From Pseudomonadota bacterium (GTDB lineage: Bacteria > Desulfobacterota > Binatia > Binatales > Binataceae), in the NCBI GenBank assembly GCA_021325025.1, contig JAJPHZ010000023.1, forward strand, positions 1-64,000: 64,000 nt of DNA. Direction: 5' to 3'. The translations under genes were made by a program, and so were the position numbers. Below the pieces are notes generated by a model that was given only the letters and a program-made list of their open reading frames with translations, made no database searches and was not told where the DNA came from. Position 1 is the first letter of the stretch. Every line of letters starts with the position of its first letter. Below are positions 35,701 to 44,052 of this stretch, piece by piece.

Positions 35701-38552
35701 GCCCCGGATGACGACGCCCACTCGCCAGCATAAATGCCTACCAGCAGTTTGGCGGGCCAGATAGTGATCGAGTTGGAGACCGTCTGCGCCTCGCCGTTGG
35801 GATCGCGATATTCAAGCTCAGCTTGGACCGCGACGGGCGTCTGCTGCATCGGAATTGCGGTAATTTGCGTGCGCGCGCCGCCCGCTGCGTCCAGCACCAT
35901 CGCCGTGCGCTGATGTACGCCCGGCGGGGCGGCTTCGGGTCCGGTCGCTTCCCATTCCTCGCTCTTGACCACGCCCTCCTGAACCGCGCCGTTGGCGAAG
36001 GTGAAGCGCTCGAAGTCGGGGAACGACACGCTGGCATCCTTGGTGATCTGGCTGCGCAAAATCACCGGCAGGCCCTTGGCGGGGCCGCCGGCCAGGTATT
36101 CGACGCTCACGTCGACCGGGATCGCGCTGGCACGCACCGGCGGCGCGGCGGGCAGCCGGATTGCCGCCTTCATCAGCGGCACGCGGAATTCCTCGACGCG
36201 AAAGCTTCCGCTTTGCAGCTCGGTGGTTTCCTCCTCCGCGCCCCCGTCTTCGGACGGAGCCGGGCTGGGCTTCCTGTGATGGCGGATCAGAGTGATTGTG
36301 TATTGGCCGAGCTTGGCGTCCTTGGGGATATCCCAGGTGTTCTCGGCGGCGCCGTTATCGCCCCAATTGAGTTTGAAGTCGTAGGTCTGCTCGCCGCCCA
36401 CGAAGCTGATTCGCATCGCATCGGGAAGTTGGCCGCGCGCTACCATCGCGAAGCCCGCGATCGTGCGGGCGCGGATCAGATGCTTCATGTGGACGGTCTC
36501 GCCGGCGCGAAACAGCGAGCGGTCAAGCACCGTGGTCGCCGCCAGGTTGTTCGGATGCCATTCGGTAGGCAGGTTGAAGCGCCACGGTTCGATGCCGTTT
36601 TGCCAGGCGGTGCGATCGAAGCTGAAGTCGTCGCCATGGCGGGCAGTGATGAGCAGTCCGCGCTCCAGACCGCGCAGCGCTTCGTTCTGATCGGTGTAAT
36701 AGTCGGGGTTTTGCTGGCGGTTGTGGTCGGAGCCCTCGGGCCGCGTGCATTGCGGCAGATGGTCGAAGGCGGCGATGCGCGGCACCAGCGCGAGGCCGCG
36801 GCGGTCGGTACGCCCGCTCCACAGTTGGGTGCCGGTGCAGTCGGCGACCGCCACCTCGGCGCCGGCTACCGCTTTGGCCTGCTCCAGCGACGTGACCCAA
36901 ATCAGGGAGTTGTCGTGTCCCTGCTTGAAATGGACTGCGAGGTTGGTGACCAGCGCGGCGGTGGGAACGTACATGCGCTGGTTGGTGCCGAGCAGCATCG
37001 AACCGAGCCGGGCGCTGGAGAGCTCGACGATGTAAAGACCGGGCTTGTCCAGCGGGATGCCGATCACTTCGAAGGCCTTGGCGCCGTTGGGCTTGGGCAT
37101 CGTGAAGCTTTTGGCACCCTCGCCCGGCCCGGCGCCGAACACCGACTGGTCGCGGCGCGCCTCGGCAACCTTTCTAAGCCAGGTAAGGACCGCGCCGGCA
37201 TCGGGCGGCGCCACGCGCCAGTAGGTGGCCTTGATGCGCGAGATCAGGTCGTAGAGTTTGGAACCGGATTTTCCCGCCTCGCCGTGCAGGTCAAGTTTCG
37301 CGCCGTGAAGTTCAGCTTCCAGGTTGCGCACGGTGACGGGCAGCACCGGAGCGGCCCGTTCGATGATGCCGAAGCGGGCCGAGAACTTGGCCAGCGGCGG
37401 ATATTCGCCGGTCCGGACCGCAAGCGGAAACTGCGCGGCGTTGGCCAGTGCCCGCCCGCTGATATCCACGATGTCGTGCGGGACCTCGAGCATGTATTGC
37501 GCCGACTCGGCGAACGGCCCGGCAAAAGTCACCGACGATACCTGGGGCTGGTTGTCAACCGTGGGGCTCAGCCGCTTGCCGCCGGGTGCCACAAGCGCAA
37601 CGCGGCGTGCCTGCGCCGACGCGACCGGCCATGAAAAGGACACCGTGATCGGGGTGAGCGGGATGCACGGGGCCTGCGGCGCTTCGCGCTCGCAGACGGA
37701 TTTGGCCTTGAATTCCTTGCGGGTCTTGAAGTTGAACTCCTGGTCTTCGGTGGTCGCGATACCGGTGCTGGTCGCGATTCCCTTGCCCCACACCAGGCGG
37801 ACCGCGGCTTGGTTGGGAAAGCGCTGGCGGGCCTGCAGAATAATCACCGGGCGCTGGTTGATGAAATTCTTGAAGCGCTTGAGCAACAGGTCGCGATCGG
37901 GTCCGGTCATGACCGTGACGCCGACCATCTGTGCGATGCCTTCCACCCCAAAAGAGGCATGGGCGAGGACGGACTGGACGTCGGGCTGCGCGTCCAGCAC
38001 CAGGACGAAGGCCTGGCTTTCGTCGATATCGTTGCTGTCGGCCCACGGCCGCGTTTCGATGATCGACGGTCCACCGGTATCGAAGGTAAATTGCCGCCGG
38101 CCGGCGATGGCGGCGCCGCGCAGCGACTTCAGACCGGTGCTGAGCGTGAACGTGCATCGCAGCCCGGCAGGCAGGTCGTGGTCGAAGTCGTACGACCAGG
38201 TCTGGCTGTCGATCCATCGCGCCTTGGCCTTGGCCGGACAATCGGCCGTAAAGGCGTTGGCATTGACGCGCGGGTCCCCCAGCGGCACCATCGCTTCGGA
38301 AAATCGCGCCGTAACCTGGCGCACCTGCTTGACCGTGCCCTGCGGCGAGAAGAACACGATGGAGGGCGCGGCGGCGCGCGCCGGGCTGTCGATTAACGGC
38401 AAGAGAAACCCGGCCAGCGTCAAGATGACCGCGGCACGCCTGTGGCACAGGTATTCGACAAGGCGGCGAGTGAGAGCGTAAATTGGAGTCAACCCCTTTC
38501 GATTCGCAGATAGAGCCGTGCGGCGCCAAGCTAACTCCAGATGAAATAGCAC
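32715..38552 (-). CDS. Bacterial alpha-2-macroglobulin family protein (YfhM-like)
   Basis: A very large, 1945-residue protease inhibitor-like protein. The thioester motif CLEQ (in PYSCLEQRVS) lies at about residues 1494-1497, and the MG domains, bait region and helical thioester domain follow the family order. Near the N-terminus a hydrophobic signal (AVILTLAGFLLPLI) ends near an Ala-rich site. No lipobox Cys is visible, unlike the E. coli lipoprotein homologue. The assigned GTG start has no good ribosome site; a TTG at 38492 is another option. It is translationally coupled to pbpC and likely traps foreign proteases in the periplasm. Confidence 0.92.
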   Translation of the reverse strand: MLFHLELAWRRTALSANRKGLTPIYALTRRLVEYLCHRRAAVILTLAGFLLPLIDSPARAAAPSIVFFSPQGTVKQVRQVTARFSEAMVPLGDPRVNANAFTADCPAKAKARWIDSQTWSYDFDHDLPAGLRCTFTLSTGLKSLRGAAIAGRRQFTFDTGGPSIIETRPWADSNDIDESQAFVLVLDAQPDVQSVLAHASFGVEGIAQMVGVTVMTGPDRDLLLKRFKNFINQRPVIILQARQRFPNQAAVRLVWGKGIATSTGIATTEDQEFNFKTRKEFKAKSVCEREAPQAPCIPLTPITVSFSWPVASAQARRVALVAPGGKRLSPTVDNQPQVSSVTFAGPFAESAQYMLEVPHDIVDISGRALANAAQFPLAVRTGEYPPLAKFSARFGIIERAAPVLPVTVRNLEAELHGAKLDLHGEAGKSGSKLYDLISRIKATYWRVAPPDAGAVLTWLRKVAEARRDQSVFGAGPGEGAKSFTMPKPNGAKAFEVIGIPLDKPGLYIVELSSARLGSMLLGTNQRMYVPTAALVTNLAVHFKQGHDNSLIWVTSLEQAKAVAGAEVAVADCTGTQLWSGRTDRRGLALVPRIAAFDHLPQCTRPEGSDHNRQQNPDYYTDQNEALRGLERGLLITARHGDDFSFDRTAWQNGIEPWRFNLPTEWHPNNLAATTVLDRSLFRAGETVHMKHLIRARTIAGFAMVARGQLPDAMRISFVGGEQTYDFKLNWGDNGAAENTWDIPKDAKLGQYTITLIRHHRKPSPAPSEDGGAEEETTELQSGSFRVEEFRVPLMKAAIRLPAAPPVRASAIPVDVSVEYLAGGPAKGLPVILRSQITKDASVSFPDFERFTFANGAVQEGVVKSEEWEATGPEAAPPGVHQRTAMVLDAAGGARTQITAIPMQQTPVAVQAELEYRDPNGEAQTVSNSITIWPAKLLVGIYAGEWASSSGARIHAAVVDQQGKPAAGAAARMTLFSRTVYSYRKRMVGGFYAYENTIETRPAGELCAGRTDRRGMLVCNAKPALTGSVVVQATVTDDAGNTSAANTEIYIPGERREWFEGHDHDRMDVLPEKPAYQPGDTARLQVRMPFSEATVLVTVEREGILAASVFPLSGKDPVIRVPIRDYAPNVFVSVLAVRGRIGSIQPTAMVDLGKPAFKLGIAELRVGWRAHELKVAVSADRAVYHVRQKAHVKIAVKTANGAPLAPGAEVAVAAVDQGLLELSPNDSWKLLEAMMGRRPYEIETSTAQMQVVGKRHYGLKALPPGGGGGRRVTRELFNTLLLWKAVVALDERGQAQVDVPLNDSLTSFKIVAVASAGTGLFGTGSTTIRSTQDLMLFAGVSPIIRTGDSFDAQFTVSNASEHALETAVSARVEGLAAAAPQPVQKLQLGPGEGRTIGWKINVPMGVAQLKYHVEAITAAGGPSDHLLITQRVLPAVPVRTYQATLIRWEKPITQPIARPADAIPGAGGVALTLSRSLVAGLDGVRQWMRDYPYSCLEQRVSRAVALRDPKLWQGIVADLPSYTDPDGLLKYFPSQELGSDVLTSYFLSLTNEAGFEIPSTSLEAIEKGLADFVEAKVVRYEPVTSVDLPLRKLAAIEALTRVGKAKPSMLGTIIIDPNLWPDSAVIDWWSILLRMKSAPQRAPRLAAAEQIMRARLNWQGTGAHLSGSDLWWLMIGPQTNQMRLALLLLDNDLWHDDLPKVMVGAMAMQSRGAWLTTTANAWGTLAVDKFAKVFESKPINGITSAAIDGARQQLQWTRAPQGGTLDFAWPPAQADLRIDHAGGGNPWVQVRANAAIPLKAPLSSGYRIIRTLTPVESPHRGGWRQGDLVRVHLRIEAQTDMTWVVVNDPIPAGASHLGTGLARDSQIATSTENWNNENYLWPAFVERAFDAFRAYYDYLPKGTFDVEYTIRLNQAGTFQLPATRVEPLYEPEMFGELPNAPFEVGR

Positions 38553-38696
38553 AACGTTGCCATCAGCGGCGAGAGACGCGCGTCGCCTGCGGAAATGTGG
38601 CAGCGAAGGGCTGATGCGCCGGACGCTGGCGTTTGCGCGCCGCGGTCAAAAGGCGCTAAAGCCCTTGCCAAGATCGCCGGCCTGGAGGTCGCATTG

Positions 38697-39368
38697 ATGA
38701 TCCATCACCATTTCTTCATGCCCAAGCGGGCGGATTTCACCCAGGAACAATTCTCGCAGTACTACCGCTACCAGCACATCAAGGCGGCCGGCGACCAGCG
38801 CATCCCGGCGCTGATCCGTTACGTCCAGAGCCATCGCGTGGCCGAGCCGCCCAGCGCGGCTGACTTCGCCGCGGTTGCTGAAGTCTGGTACGAGAGCGAG
38901 GCCGCCCTCACGCAATTCACTTCCAGTGCGCAGTACGCAAAGTTCCGGGCCGATGAACTGAACTTCGTCGACGTAAGCCGGGCTGAGAACCTGACCACTG
39001 TGGATCACGTGATGCTGGAGGGCGAGCGCAAAAAGGGCATGGTCAAGGGGATGTTCATGCTCAAGCGCAAACCGGGGCTTACGGTCGCCGACTTCCGCAA
39101 GCATTGGCTGGAGGTGCACGCGCCGATCGCGCTGGCGGAGATGGACATCCGGCGCTACGTGCAATGCCACACCATCGACAGCGTGTACAACTTCTGCGAG
39201 CCGCAGTGGGACGGTATCACGCATCTATGGTTCGACGACGCGGCAGCGGCCGCGCGCGCGATGGCGGCGGTGCTGCAATCGCCGGCGCTGACCGCGGACG
39301 CCGCCAAATTCATCGGCCACACCGCCAACCTGTTCGTCGCCGAGCACATCCTGATCTGGCCGAAGTAG
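38697..39368 (+). CDS. EthD domain-containing protein (two dimeric alpha/beta-barrel modules)
   Basis: A 223-residue protein with two related ferredoxin-like halves: the first begins IHHHFFMPKRADFTQEQF and the second MFMLKRKPGLTVADFRKHW. The second has the EthD-type HAPIALAE stretch. The ATG is preceded by GGAGG nine bases upstream. EthD-type proteins are small accessory or enzyme components in ether, alkane and ring degradation; tandem duplication gives a pseudodimer. It is alone, divergent from the alpha-2-macroglobulin gene. Confidence 0.88.
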   Translation: MIHHHFFMPKRADFTQEQFSQYYRYQHIKAAGDQRIPALIRYVQSHRVAEPPSAADFAAVAEVWYESEAALTQFTSSAQYAKFRADELNFVDVSRAENLTTVDHVMLEGERKKGMVKGMFMLKRKPGLTVADFRKHWLEVHAPIALAEMDIRRYVQCHTIDSVYNFCEPQWDGITHLWFDDAAAAARAMAAVLQSPALTADAAKFIGHTANLFVAEHILIWPK

Positions 39369-39408
39369 CCCCGGAGCCCGAGGGCGTCCATGCGTGTAGT
39401 GGCGCCGC

Positions 39409-39582
39409 TCAGGGATTGAGCTGCCCCAGCAGCGGATGGTGCGGTCGGCCGCCCAGGCCCGGCCCGCGGCAAGGGCAAAGAGCAAAGCGCACACGCACAG
39501 CCCTTGACGGCCCGGCAATCGCGCAGCTTGATCCCTTGGCCGCCAATCGATGCGGCGAGCCGGCACAGATCAGGGAAAGCAT
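39409..39582 (-). CDS. Possible small protein (57 residues)
   Basis: A short open frame with GAGGAGGG before its ATG, which is unusually good for a random frame. It encodes four cysteines and a C-terminal GLGGRPHHPLLGQLNP stretch. It resembles nothing recognised and has no neighbours on this strand, so it may not be a gene. Confidence 0.25.
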   Translation of the reverse strand: MLSLICAGSPHRLAAKGSSCAIAGPSRAVRVRFALCPCRGPGLGGRPHHPLLGQLNP

Positions 39583-39589
39583 CGCTTGC

Positions 39590-40022
39590 CCTCCTCACTG
39601 CGAGCCTATTCTGACCAGATAAGCTGGATTTTCGTTAATTAGTCCGCAAGCTTTGCTGAATTCTGAAATCGTTTGTATTCAATGGGAACACCGTGCGACA
39701 GCGGCACACCTTTGGAGAGCCCCGTGCCCCCTATATCATCTTGTAGAATTTGTATTCAAACCTGAACTATGGTAAGAGACGAATTTGTCTACTTCTGGTA
39801 AGCGGCGGCGGCCGGCGGAAGATGCATAAGCGGCGCGTTGACGCCGATTCCGCACCTGGCCAGCCGCAACCGCAGGAGAGAGCAGGATTTCGTATGGTTG
39901 CCCACAAAGCGGCGGCGATGCAGTGCCGGGCAGCAGGCAAGTCAGGACCGACCGGCGTCGGTGGGGCAGGAAGGCGAAGATTGACCGGTGCTGATGGCGC
40001 CGCGCAGGAGGGAGGATTCGAG
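39590..40022. other. Intergenic region with an AT-rich island
   Basis: No gene is supported. The part at about 39600-39780 is clearly AT-richer than the rest of the window and contains the direct repeat TTTGTATTCAA at 39672-39682 and 39749-39759. The stretch after 39780 is GC-rich and open in several frames, but coding there is not convincing. Confidence 0.6.
39672..39759 (+). promoter_or_regulatory. Direct repeats TTTGTATTCAA upstream of a helix-turn-helix gene
   Basis: Two identical 11-bp copies start 77 bp apart in the AT-rich island ahead of the small HTH gene at 40023. They could be operators for that protein (autoregulation) or promoter elements. No binding data can be inferred from sequence. 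Confidence 0.4.
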
Positions 40023-40226
40023 TTGAATCGGCAAGATGCATGCCCGCAGACCGTGATGACACTGCACGAAGTCGCGCAGTTCCTCAGATGTCACGAAAGC
40101 ACGGTGTACCGCCTAACCAAACGCGGCGAGATTCCGGCCTTTCGCTTGGGCTCCGAATGGCGGTTTCTGCGCTCCAAGATCGAGCAATGGATCGCCAAAT
40201 GCCATCAGGGCGCCATGGGCCGGTAG
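40023..40226 (+). CDS. Small excisionase-like helix-turn-helix protein
   Basis: A 67-residue protein of the HTH_17/excisionase (MerR-like winged helix) family. The core is TLHEVAQFLRCHESTVYRL followed by IPAFRLGSEWRFLRSKIEQW. The open frame reaches back to 39750, but TTG at 40023 has GGAGG about eight bases ahead and begins just before the domain. Such proteins act as DNA-binding accessory factors or small transcription regulators. No integrase or phage gene is nearby, so a transcriptional role is more likely than excision. Confidence 0.8.
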   Translation: MNRQDACPQTVMTLHEVAQFLRCHESTVYRLTKRGEIPAFRLGSEWRFLRSKIEQWIAKCHQGAMGR

Positions 40227-40263
40227 TGATGTCACATGCGGCTGCGCGCCGGCCGGCCTTGCG

Positions 40264-41427
40264 TCAGATGCCGTACAGACGAGCGGCGTTGTCCGCTGTG
40301 ATGAGGCGCCGCTCGTCGTCAGGGAGGCCGGCGAAGTCCTTCTCCACGCGTTGGCGGGAGCCCGGGAAGGTGCCCTCGGTGTGCGGGTAGTCCGAGCCCC
40401 ACATCAAGCGCTCGACGTTGAGCAGTTCGCGCGTCAGCAGTCCGGCGCGGTCGTCTTCGAAGGTGAACCAGAACTGGCGATGGCAGTAGAAGCTGGGCGG
40501 CTGGTCCAGCCGCGGCTCCATATAATGATGATGGTCCTCCCACCAATGGTCCATCAGGCGAATCACCGGCGCCACCCAGCCGATGCCGCCCTCGGCAATC
40601 ACGAACTGCAGCCCGGGATAGCGCTGTGGCACGGCTGAGCCCAGCAGGCAAGTCAGGCTACGCATCTGGTTGCCGATCTTGGTTTCGACGATCGCGTAGT
40701 TTCCCACCCGCATCGCCAGGCTGATGCCGGCTGCTTTTTCGGCGGGCGACAGGAACTGCTCGGTGGCGGTGTTGTGAAAGGCCAGCGGCAGCCCGAGGTC
40801 GCAAAGCGCCTCCCACAGCGGCACGTAATAGGGATCCCACCACGGCCGATTGGGGGTGTCGGCCGGCAGCAGTACCGATTTGAGATTCATCTTCGCGATG
40901 CGCGCCGCCTCCTCCACCGCCCACTGGATCGGGCCGCCGATGGGCAGGATTCCCACTCCGACCAGGCGCTGCGGCGCGGCGGCGCAGAACTCCGCCAAAA
41001 AATCGTTGTACACGCGGATGCATTCGCGCCGGTATTCGACGTCGGGCGCGGCCAGGATATACATCCCGCAGTTGGGGTAGATGACCTCGGCGCGGATGTT
41101 GTCCAGGTCCTGGTCGGCCAGCCGCGCGATCGGATCGGCCGCGCCGGGACGCACGTCGGCAATTCGGTTATGGCTATGCCCTTGGATCGGCTTGCCCGCC
41201 GCCTTTTCGTTGGCCATCGTGGCGATCGTGTCGATGAAGTCGACCGAGTTGAGCCCGTCGATCTGAAAGGCGTCGAACTCCTCGTGCTTTCCCCAGGCGG
41301 AGGTTTTGGTCACGATGCGCGGCGCGCGGTCGCGAAACCGCCGGTCCATCCGCTCCACCCACAAATTGGCCGGCTCCTGCACGTGACCGTCGGCGGAGAT
41401 GAATTTGTCCGCGTTGCTGTCTGCCAT
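40264..41427 (-). CDS. Amidohydrolase family protein (amidohydro_2)
   Basis: A 387-residue amidohydro_2 protein with the N-terminal motif FISADGHVQEP (D-x-H), LAFHNTAT supplying a central His, and WGSDYPHTEGTFP with the metal Asp. It is closest in layout to the paralogue at 20297 (same ADGH and GSD-PH-G-P pattern). ATG 41427 has GGGAG upstream. It lies downstream of the SDR gene on the same strand, 75 bp apart, so the pair probably forms one operon for a hydrolysis or decarboxylation plus redox step. Confidence 0.92.
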   Translation of the reverse strand: MADSNADKFISADGHVQEPANLWVERMDRRFRDRAPRIVTKTSAWGKHEEFDAFQIDGLNSVDFIDTIATMANEKAAGKPIQGHSHNRIADVRPGAADPIARLADQDLDNIRAEVIYPNCGMYILAAPDVEYRRECIRVYNDFLAEFCAAAPQRLVGVGILPIGGPIQWAVEEAARIAKMNLKSVLLPADTPNRPWWDPYYVPLWEALCDLGLPLAFHNTATEQFLSPAEKAAGISLAMRVGNYAIVETKIGNQMRSLTCLLGSAVPQRYPGLQFVIAEGGIGWVAPVIRLMDHWWEDHHHYMEPRLDQPPSFYCHRQFWFTFEDDRAGLLTRELLNVERLMWGSDYPHTEGTFPGSRQRVEKDFAGLPDDERRLITADNAARLYGI

Positions 41428-41501
41428 GGCGGCTGCTCCCGATTGGTAATGCCGAAAAGTAGCATCCCGCGGCGGCGGGTGTTAAGTGCCGACCGCGCGG
41501 G

Positions 41502-42263
41502 TCAACGGCCGTGGACCGTGCCGCCGTTGATGTGGATGGTCTGCCCGGTGACGTAGCCGGCCTTCTCCGAGGCCAGCCACACCACGCAGGCGCCGATTTC
41601 GCGCGGCTGTCCCAGGCGGCCCATCGGGATGGTGCTGAAGATGCGCTGCAGGTAGGCCGAATCGCCTATCCGCTCGGCGGTGTTGGCCATCAACCCCAGC
41701 GCGATCGCGTTGAGCGTCACACCGCTTTGCGCCATCTCGATCGCCACGCTGCGCAGCAAACCTTCAATCCCCGCCTTGGCCGCGCTGTAGATCGACACCT
41801 GCGGCACCCCGCGCGACCCGGCGCCCGAGGAGATTTGAATCACCCGGCCCCATTTGCGTTGGGCCATCCCCGGCAGCACGGTGCGGATGCAATACATCGA
41901 CCCGTAAAGGTTCAGATCGATGTTGTGATGCCATTGCGCGGGATCCGAATCGACAAACGGCCCGGTCGCGCCAATACCTTCAGGGATGCCGGCGTTGTTG
42001 ACCAGGATGTCGATCGGGCCCAGTTGGCTTTCCACGCGCGCGACCCCGGCACGCACCGCCGCAAGGCTGGCGACGTCGAACGCCGCCGCGATCACGCGCC
42101 CGCCGGCGGGCTTGATCTGGTTGCGCGCCGCCTCGGCGCGATCGGGATGAAGGTCGTTGACCGCCACCGACGCGCCCGCTTCCGCCAATTCCTGCGCAAT
42201 GCCCAGCCCGACGCTGCGTCCGGCGCCGGTCACCAGCGCGATTTTTCCATCCAGCTGCCCCAT
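41502..42263 (-). CDS. SDR family oxidoreductase
   Basis: A 253-residue short-chain dehydrogenase. ATG at 42263 is chosen because GGGAG lies about six bases before it, whereas the ATG two codons upstream abuts that site. The cofactor motif TGAGRSVGLG, NNAG, the active serine in QISSGAGS, and YSAAK are present, and the C-terminus has HINGGTVHGR. It likely works with the amidohydrolase encoded next on the same strand. Confidence 0.92.
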   Translation of the reverse strand: MGQLDGKIALVTGAGRSVGLGIAQELAEAGASVAVNDLHPDRAEAARNQIKPAGGRVIAAAFDVASLAAVRAGVARVESQLGPIDILVNNAGIPEGIGATGPFVDSDPAQWHHNIDLNLYGSMYCIRTVLPGMAQRKWGRVIQISSGAGSRGVPQVSIYSAAKAGIEGLLRSVAIEMAQSGVTLNAIALGLMANTAERIGDSAYLQRIFSTIPMGRLGQPREIGACVVWLASEKAGYVTGQTIHINGGTVHGR

Positions 42264-42388
42264 GGTCATCTCCCGTCTTTGGACCGCGGAACTTTGACTT
42301 GACCTCCGCAAGAGCGTGATTCTATACCACGTCAGCGCAAGCCGCGCGCCACCGGCGGCAGGCGTATCGCGCTCGATGGAGGTTGGAG

Positions 42389-43837
42389 ATGGCGTTCGTA
42401 CGAAGCTCGAAGTCGGCCGTAGTGCGCGCCAGGCTGAGTCACCCGGTGATCGATTCCGACGGCCACAGCCTCGATTACCGGCCCGCCCTGATTGACCATC
42501 TCAAGGCGGTCGGCGGGCCGAGCATCCTGAGCCGCTTCGCGGCGCAACTGGCCTGCACGCAGATGGATCCGGCGTGGTACCGCCTCGATGAGCGCGGACG
42601 CCGTGAGCATCGCACGCTGCGCACGCCATGGTGGAACGTTCCGACCAAAAACACGCTGGACCTTTCCACTTCGATCATTCCGCGCCTGCTGCGCGAGCGC
42701 CTGGACGACATGGGGCTGGACTACTCGGTGGTTTACGCCGGCGGATGCCTGCTGCCGATCCATTTCGATGACGACGAGGTGCGCCGCGCGGTGTGCCGCG
42801 CAATTAACAATCTGCACGCCGAAGTGTTTGCCGAATGCGCCGACCGAATGACGCCGGTGGCCGTCATCCCGATGCATACGCCGGCCGAGGCACTGGAGGA
42901 GCTGGATTACGTCGTCACCCAGCTCAAGCTCAAGGCCATCCTGATGCCCAGCTTCGTACGCCGGCCGATCGCCGCCGTGGTGCGCGATAATCCGCAAGCC
43001 GGGCCGTACGCCAACTGGATGGACACCTATGGCATCGACAGCGAGTACGACTACGATCCGGTGTGGGCCAAATGCATCGAGCTGGGCGTGGTGCCGACCT
43101 TTCATTCGCACGGCATGGGATGGGGCAGCCGGCGCTCCATCTCCAACTACGTCTACAACCATATCGGCCATTTCGGCGCAGCGGGTGAGGCGATCTGCAA
43201 GTCGCTGTTCCTGGGCGGTGTGACACGGCGCTTTCCCCAGCTCAAGTTCGCGTTTTTGGAGGGCGGCGTGGGCTGGGCGCGCAGCCTGTACTGCGATTTG
43301 ATCGGCCATTGGGAGAAGCGCAATCGGGTCGCGATCGAAAACCTCAATCCCGTCTATCTCGACCGCGAACTGTTTGTCAGCCTGTTCGAGCGCTTCGGCG
43401 CCGGGCTGGCCAAATACGGCGACCCGCGCGACGGCATCGATTTTCTCGGCATCGGCGAGGACCGCGCGGCGATCGACGAATTCGCGCGCTGCGCTATCGA
43501 GCGCAAGCAGGACATCCACGACCTGTTCGTGCCGCATTTCTATTTCGGCTGCGAGGCCGACGATCCGGTCACGGCGTCCGCCTTCGACGCCAAGGCCAAT
43601 CCCTTGGGCGCGCGCCTGGGCGCCATCTTCGGCTCCGATATCGGCCATTGGGACGTGCCCGACATGAACGAAGTGACGTCGGAGGCCTACGAGATGGTGG
43701 AGAAGGGAATCATGACGGAGGAGGACTTCCGCGATTTCGTCTTTGCCAACCCGGTGCGCCTGTGGACGGCGCTCAACCCGGATTTCTTCAAGGGCACGGT
43801 GGTGGAAGCCGCGGCGGCCAGGTTGGTGGCTGGTTAG
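42389..43837 (+). CDS. Amidohydrolase family protein (amidohydro_2), long subtype
   Basis: A 482-residue amidohydro_2 member. ATG at 42389 has GGAGG six bases upstream; a TTG two codons earlier is less likely. The motif is VIDSDGHSLDY, with central HSHGMGWG and a C-terminal GSDIGHWDVPDM. It is a close paralogue of the gene at 52541-53980: long stretches such as GCEADDP and NPDFFKGTVVEAA are shared. The two define a longer subtype than the other four. Substrate unknown. It is divergent from the SDR gene (125 bp). Confidence 0.92.
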   Translation: MAFVRSSKSAVVRARLSHPVIDSDGHSLDYRPALIDHLKAVGGPSILSRFAAQLACTQMDPAWYRLDERGRREHRTLRTPWWNVPTKNTLDLSTSIIPRLLRERLDDMGLDYSVVYAGGCLLPIHFDDDEVRRAVCRAINNLHAEVFAECADRMTPVAVIPMHTPAEALEELDYVVTQLKLKAILMPSFVRRPIAAVVRDNPQAGPYANWMDTYGIDSEYDYDPVWAKCIELGVVPTFHSHGMGWGSRRSISNYVYNHIGHFGAAGEAICKSLFLGGVTRRFPQLKFAFLEGGVGWARSLYCDLIGHWEKRNRVAIENLNPVYLDRELFVSLFERFGAGLAKYGDPRDGIDFLGIGEDRAAIDEFARCAIERKQDIHDLFVPHFYFGCEADDPVTASAFDAKANPLGARLGAIFGSDIGHWDVPDMNEVTSEAYEMVEKGIMTEEDFRDFVFANPVRLWTALNPDFFKGTVVEAAAARLVAG

Positions 43838-44007
43838 GAATCTGGCGGGTCGCGGAAAAAGTTGGTGGGGCCGGCGTCCCTGCCTATCGATGATGCGCGA
43901 GCGGTTCTCGCCCGCGCCATCAAGGCAAGACCCGCGCCGATTTCCAGTTTTGCTCGCCCGGGGAGACCAGCCCTTGGTTGGACAGAGAAAAAAGAGCCCG
44001 CACATTC

Positions 44008-44021
44008 GCACGAATTCGTGC
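44008..44021. repeat. Perfect 14-bp palindrome GCACGAATTCGTGC
   Basis: A perfect palindrome in the 215-bp gap between two convergent genes (amidohydrolase and APC permease). It has no T-run, so it may be a terminator-like hairpin or a chance EcoRI-type palindrome. Confidence 0.4.
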
Positions 44022-44052
44022 CTACTAACGATTTCAACATTTTGCGCTAGCT

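Noticed and set aside
35823..37634. Long plus-strand open frame (603 codons)
   Set aside because: Antisense of the alpha-2-macroglobulin gene; no domain and no ribosome site.
40023..40226. Prophage or integrative element marked by an excisionase
   Set aside because: No integrase, att-like repeats at a tRNA, or phage genes were found near it; HTH_17 proteins are also common as regulators.
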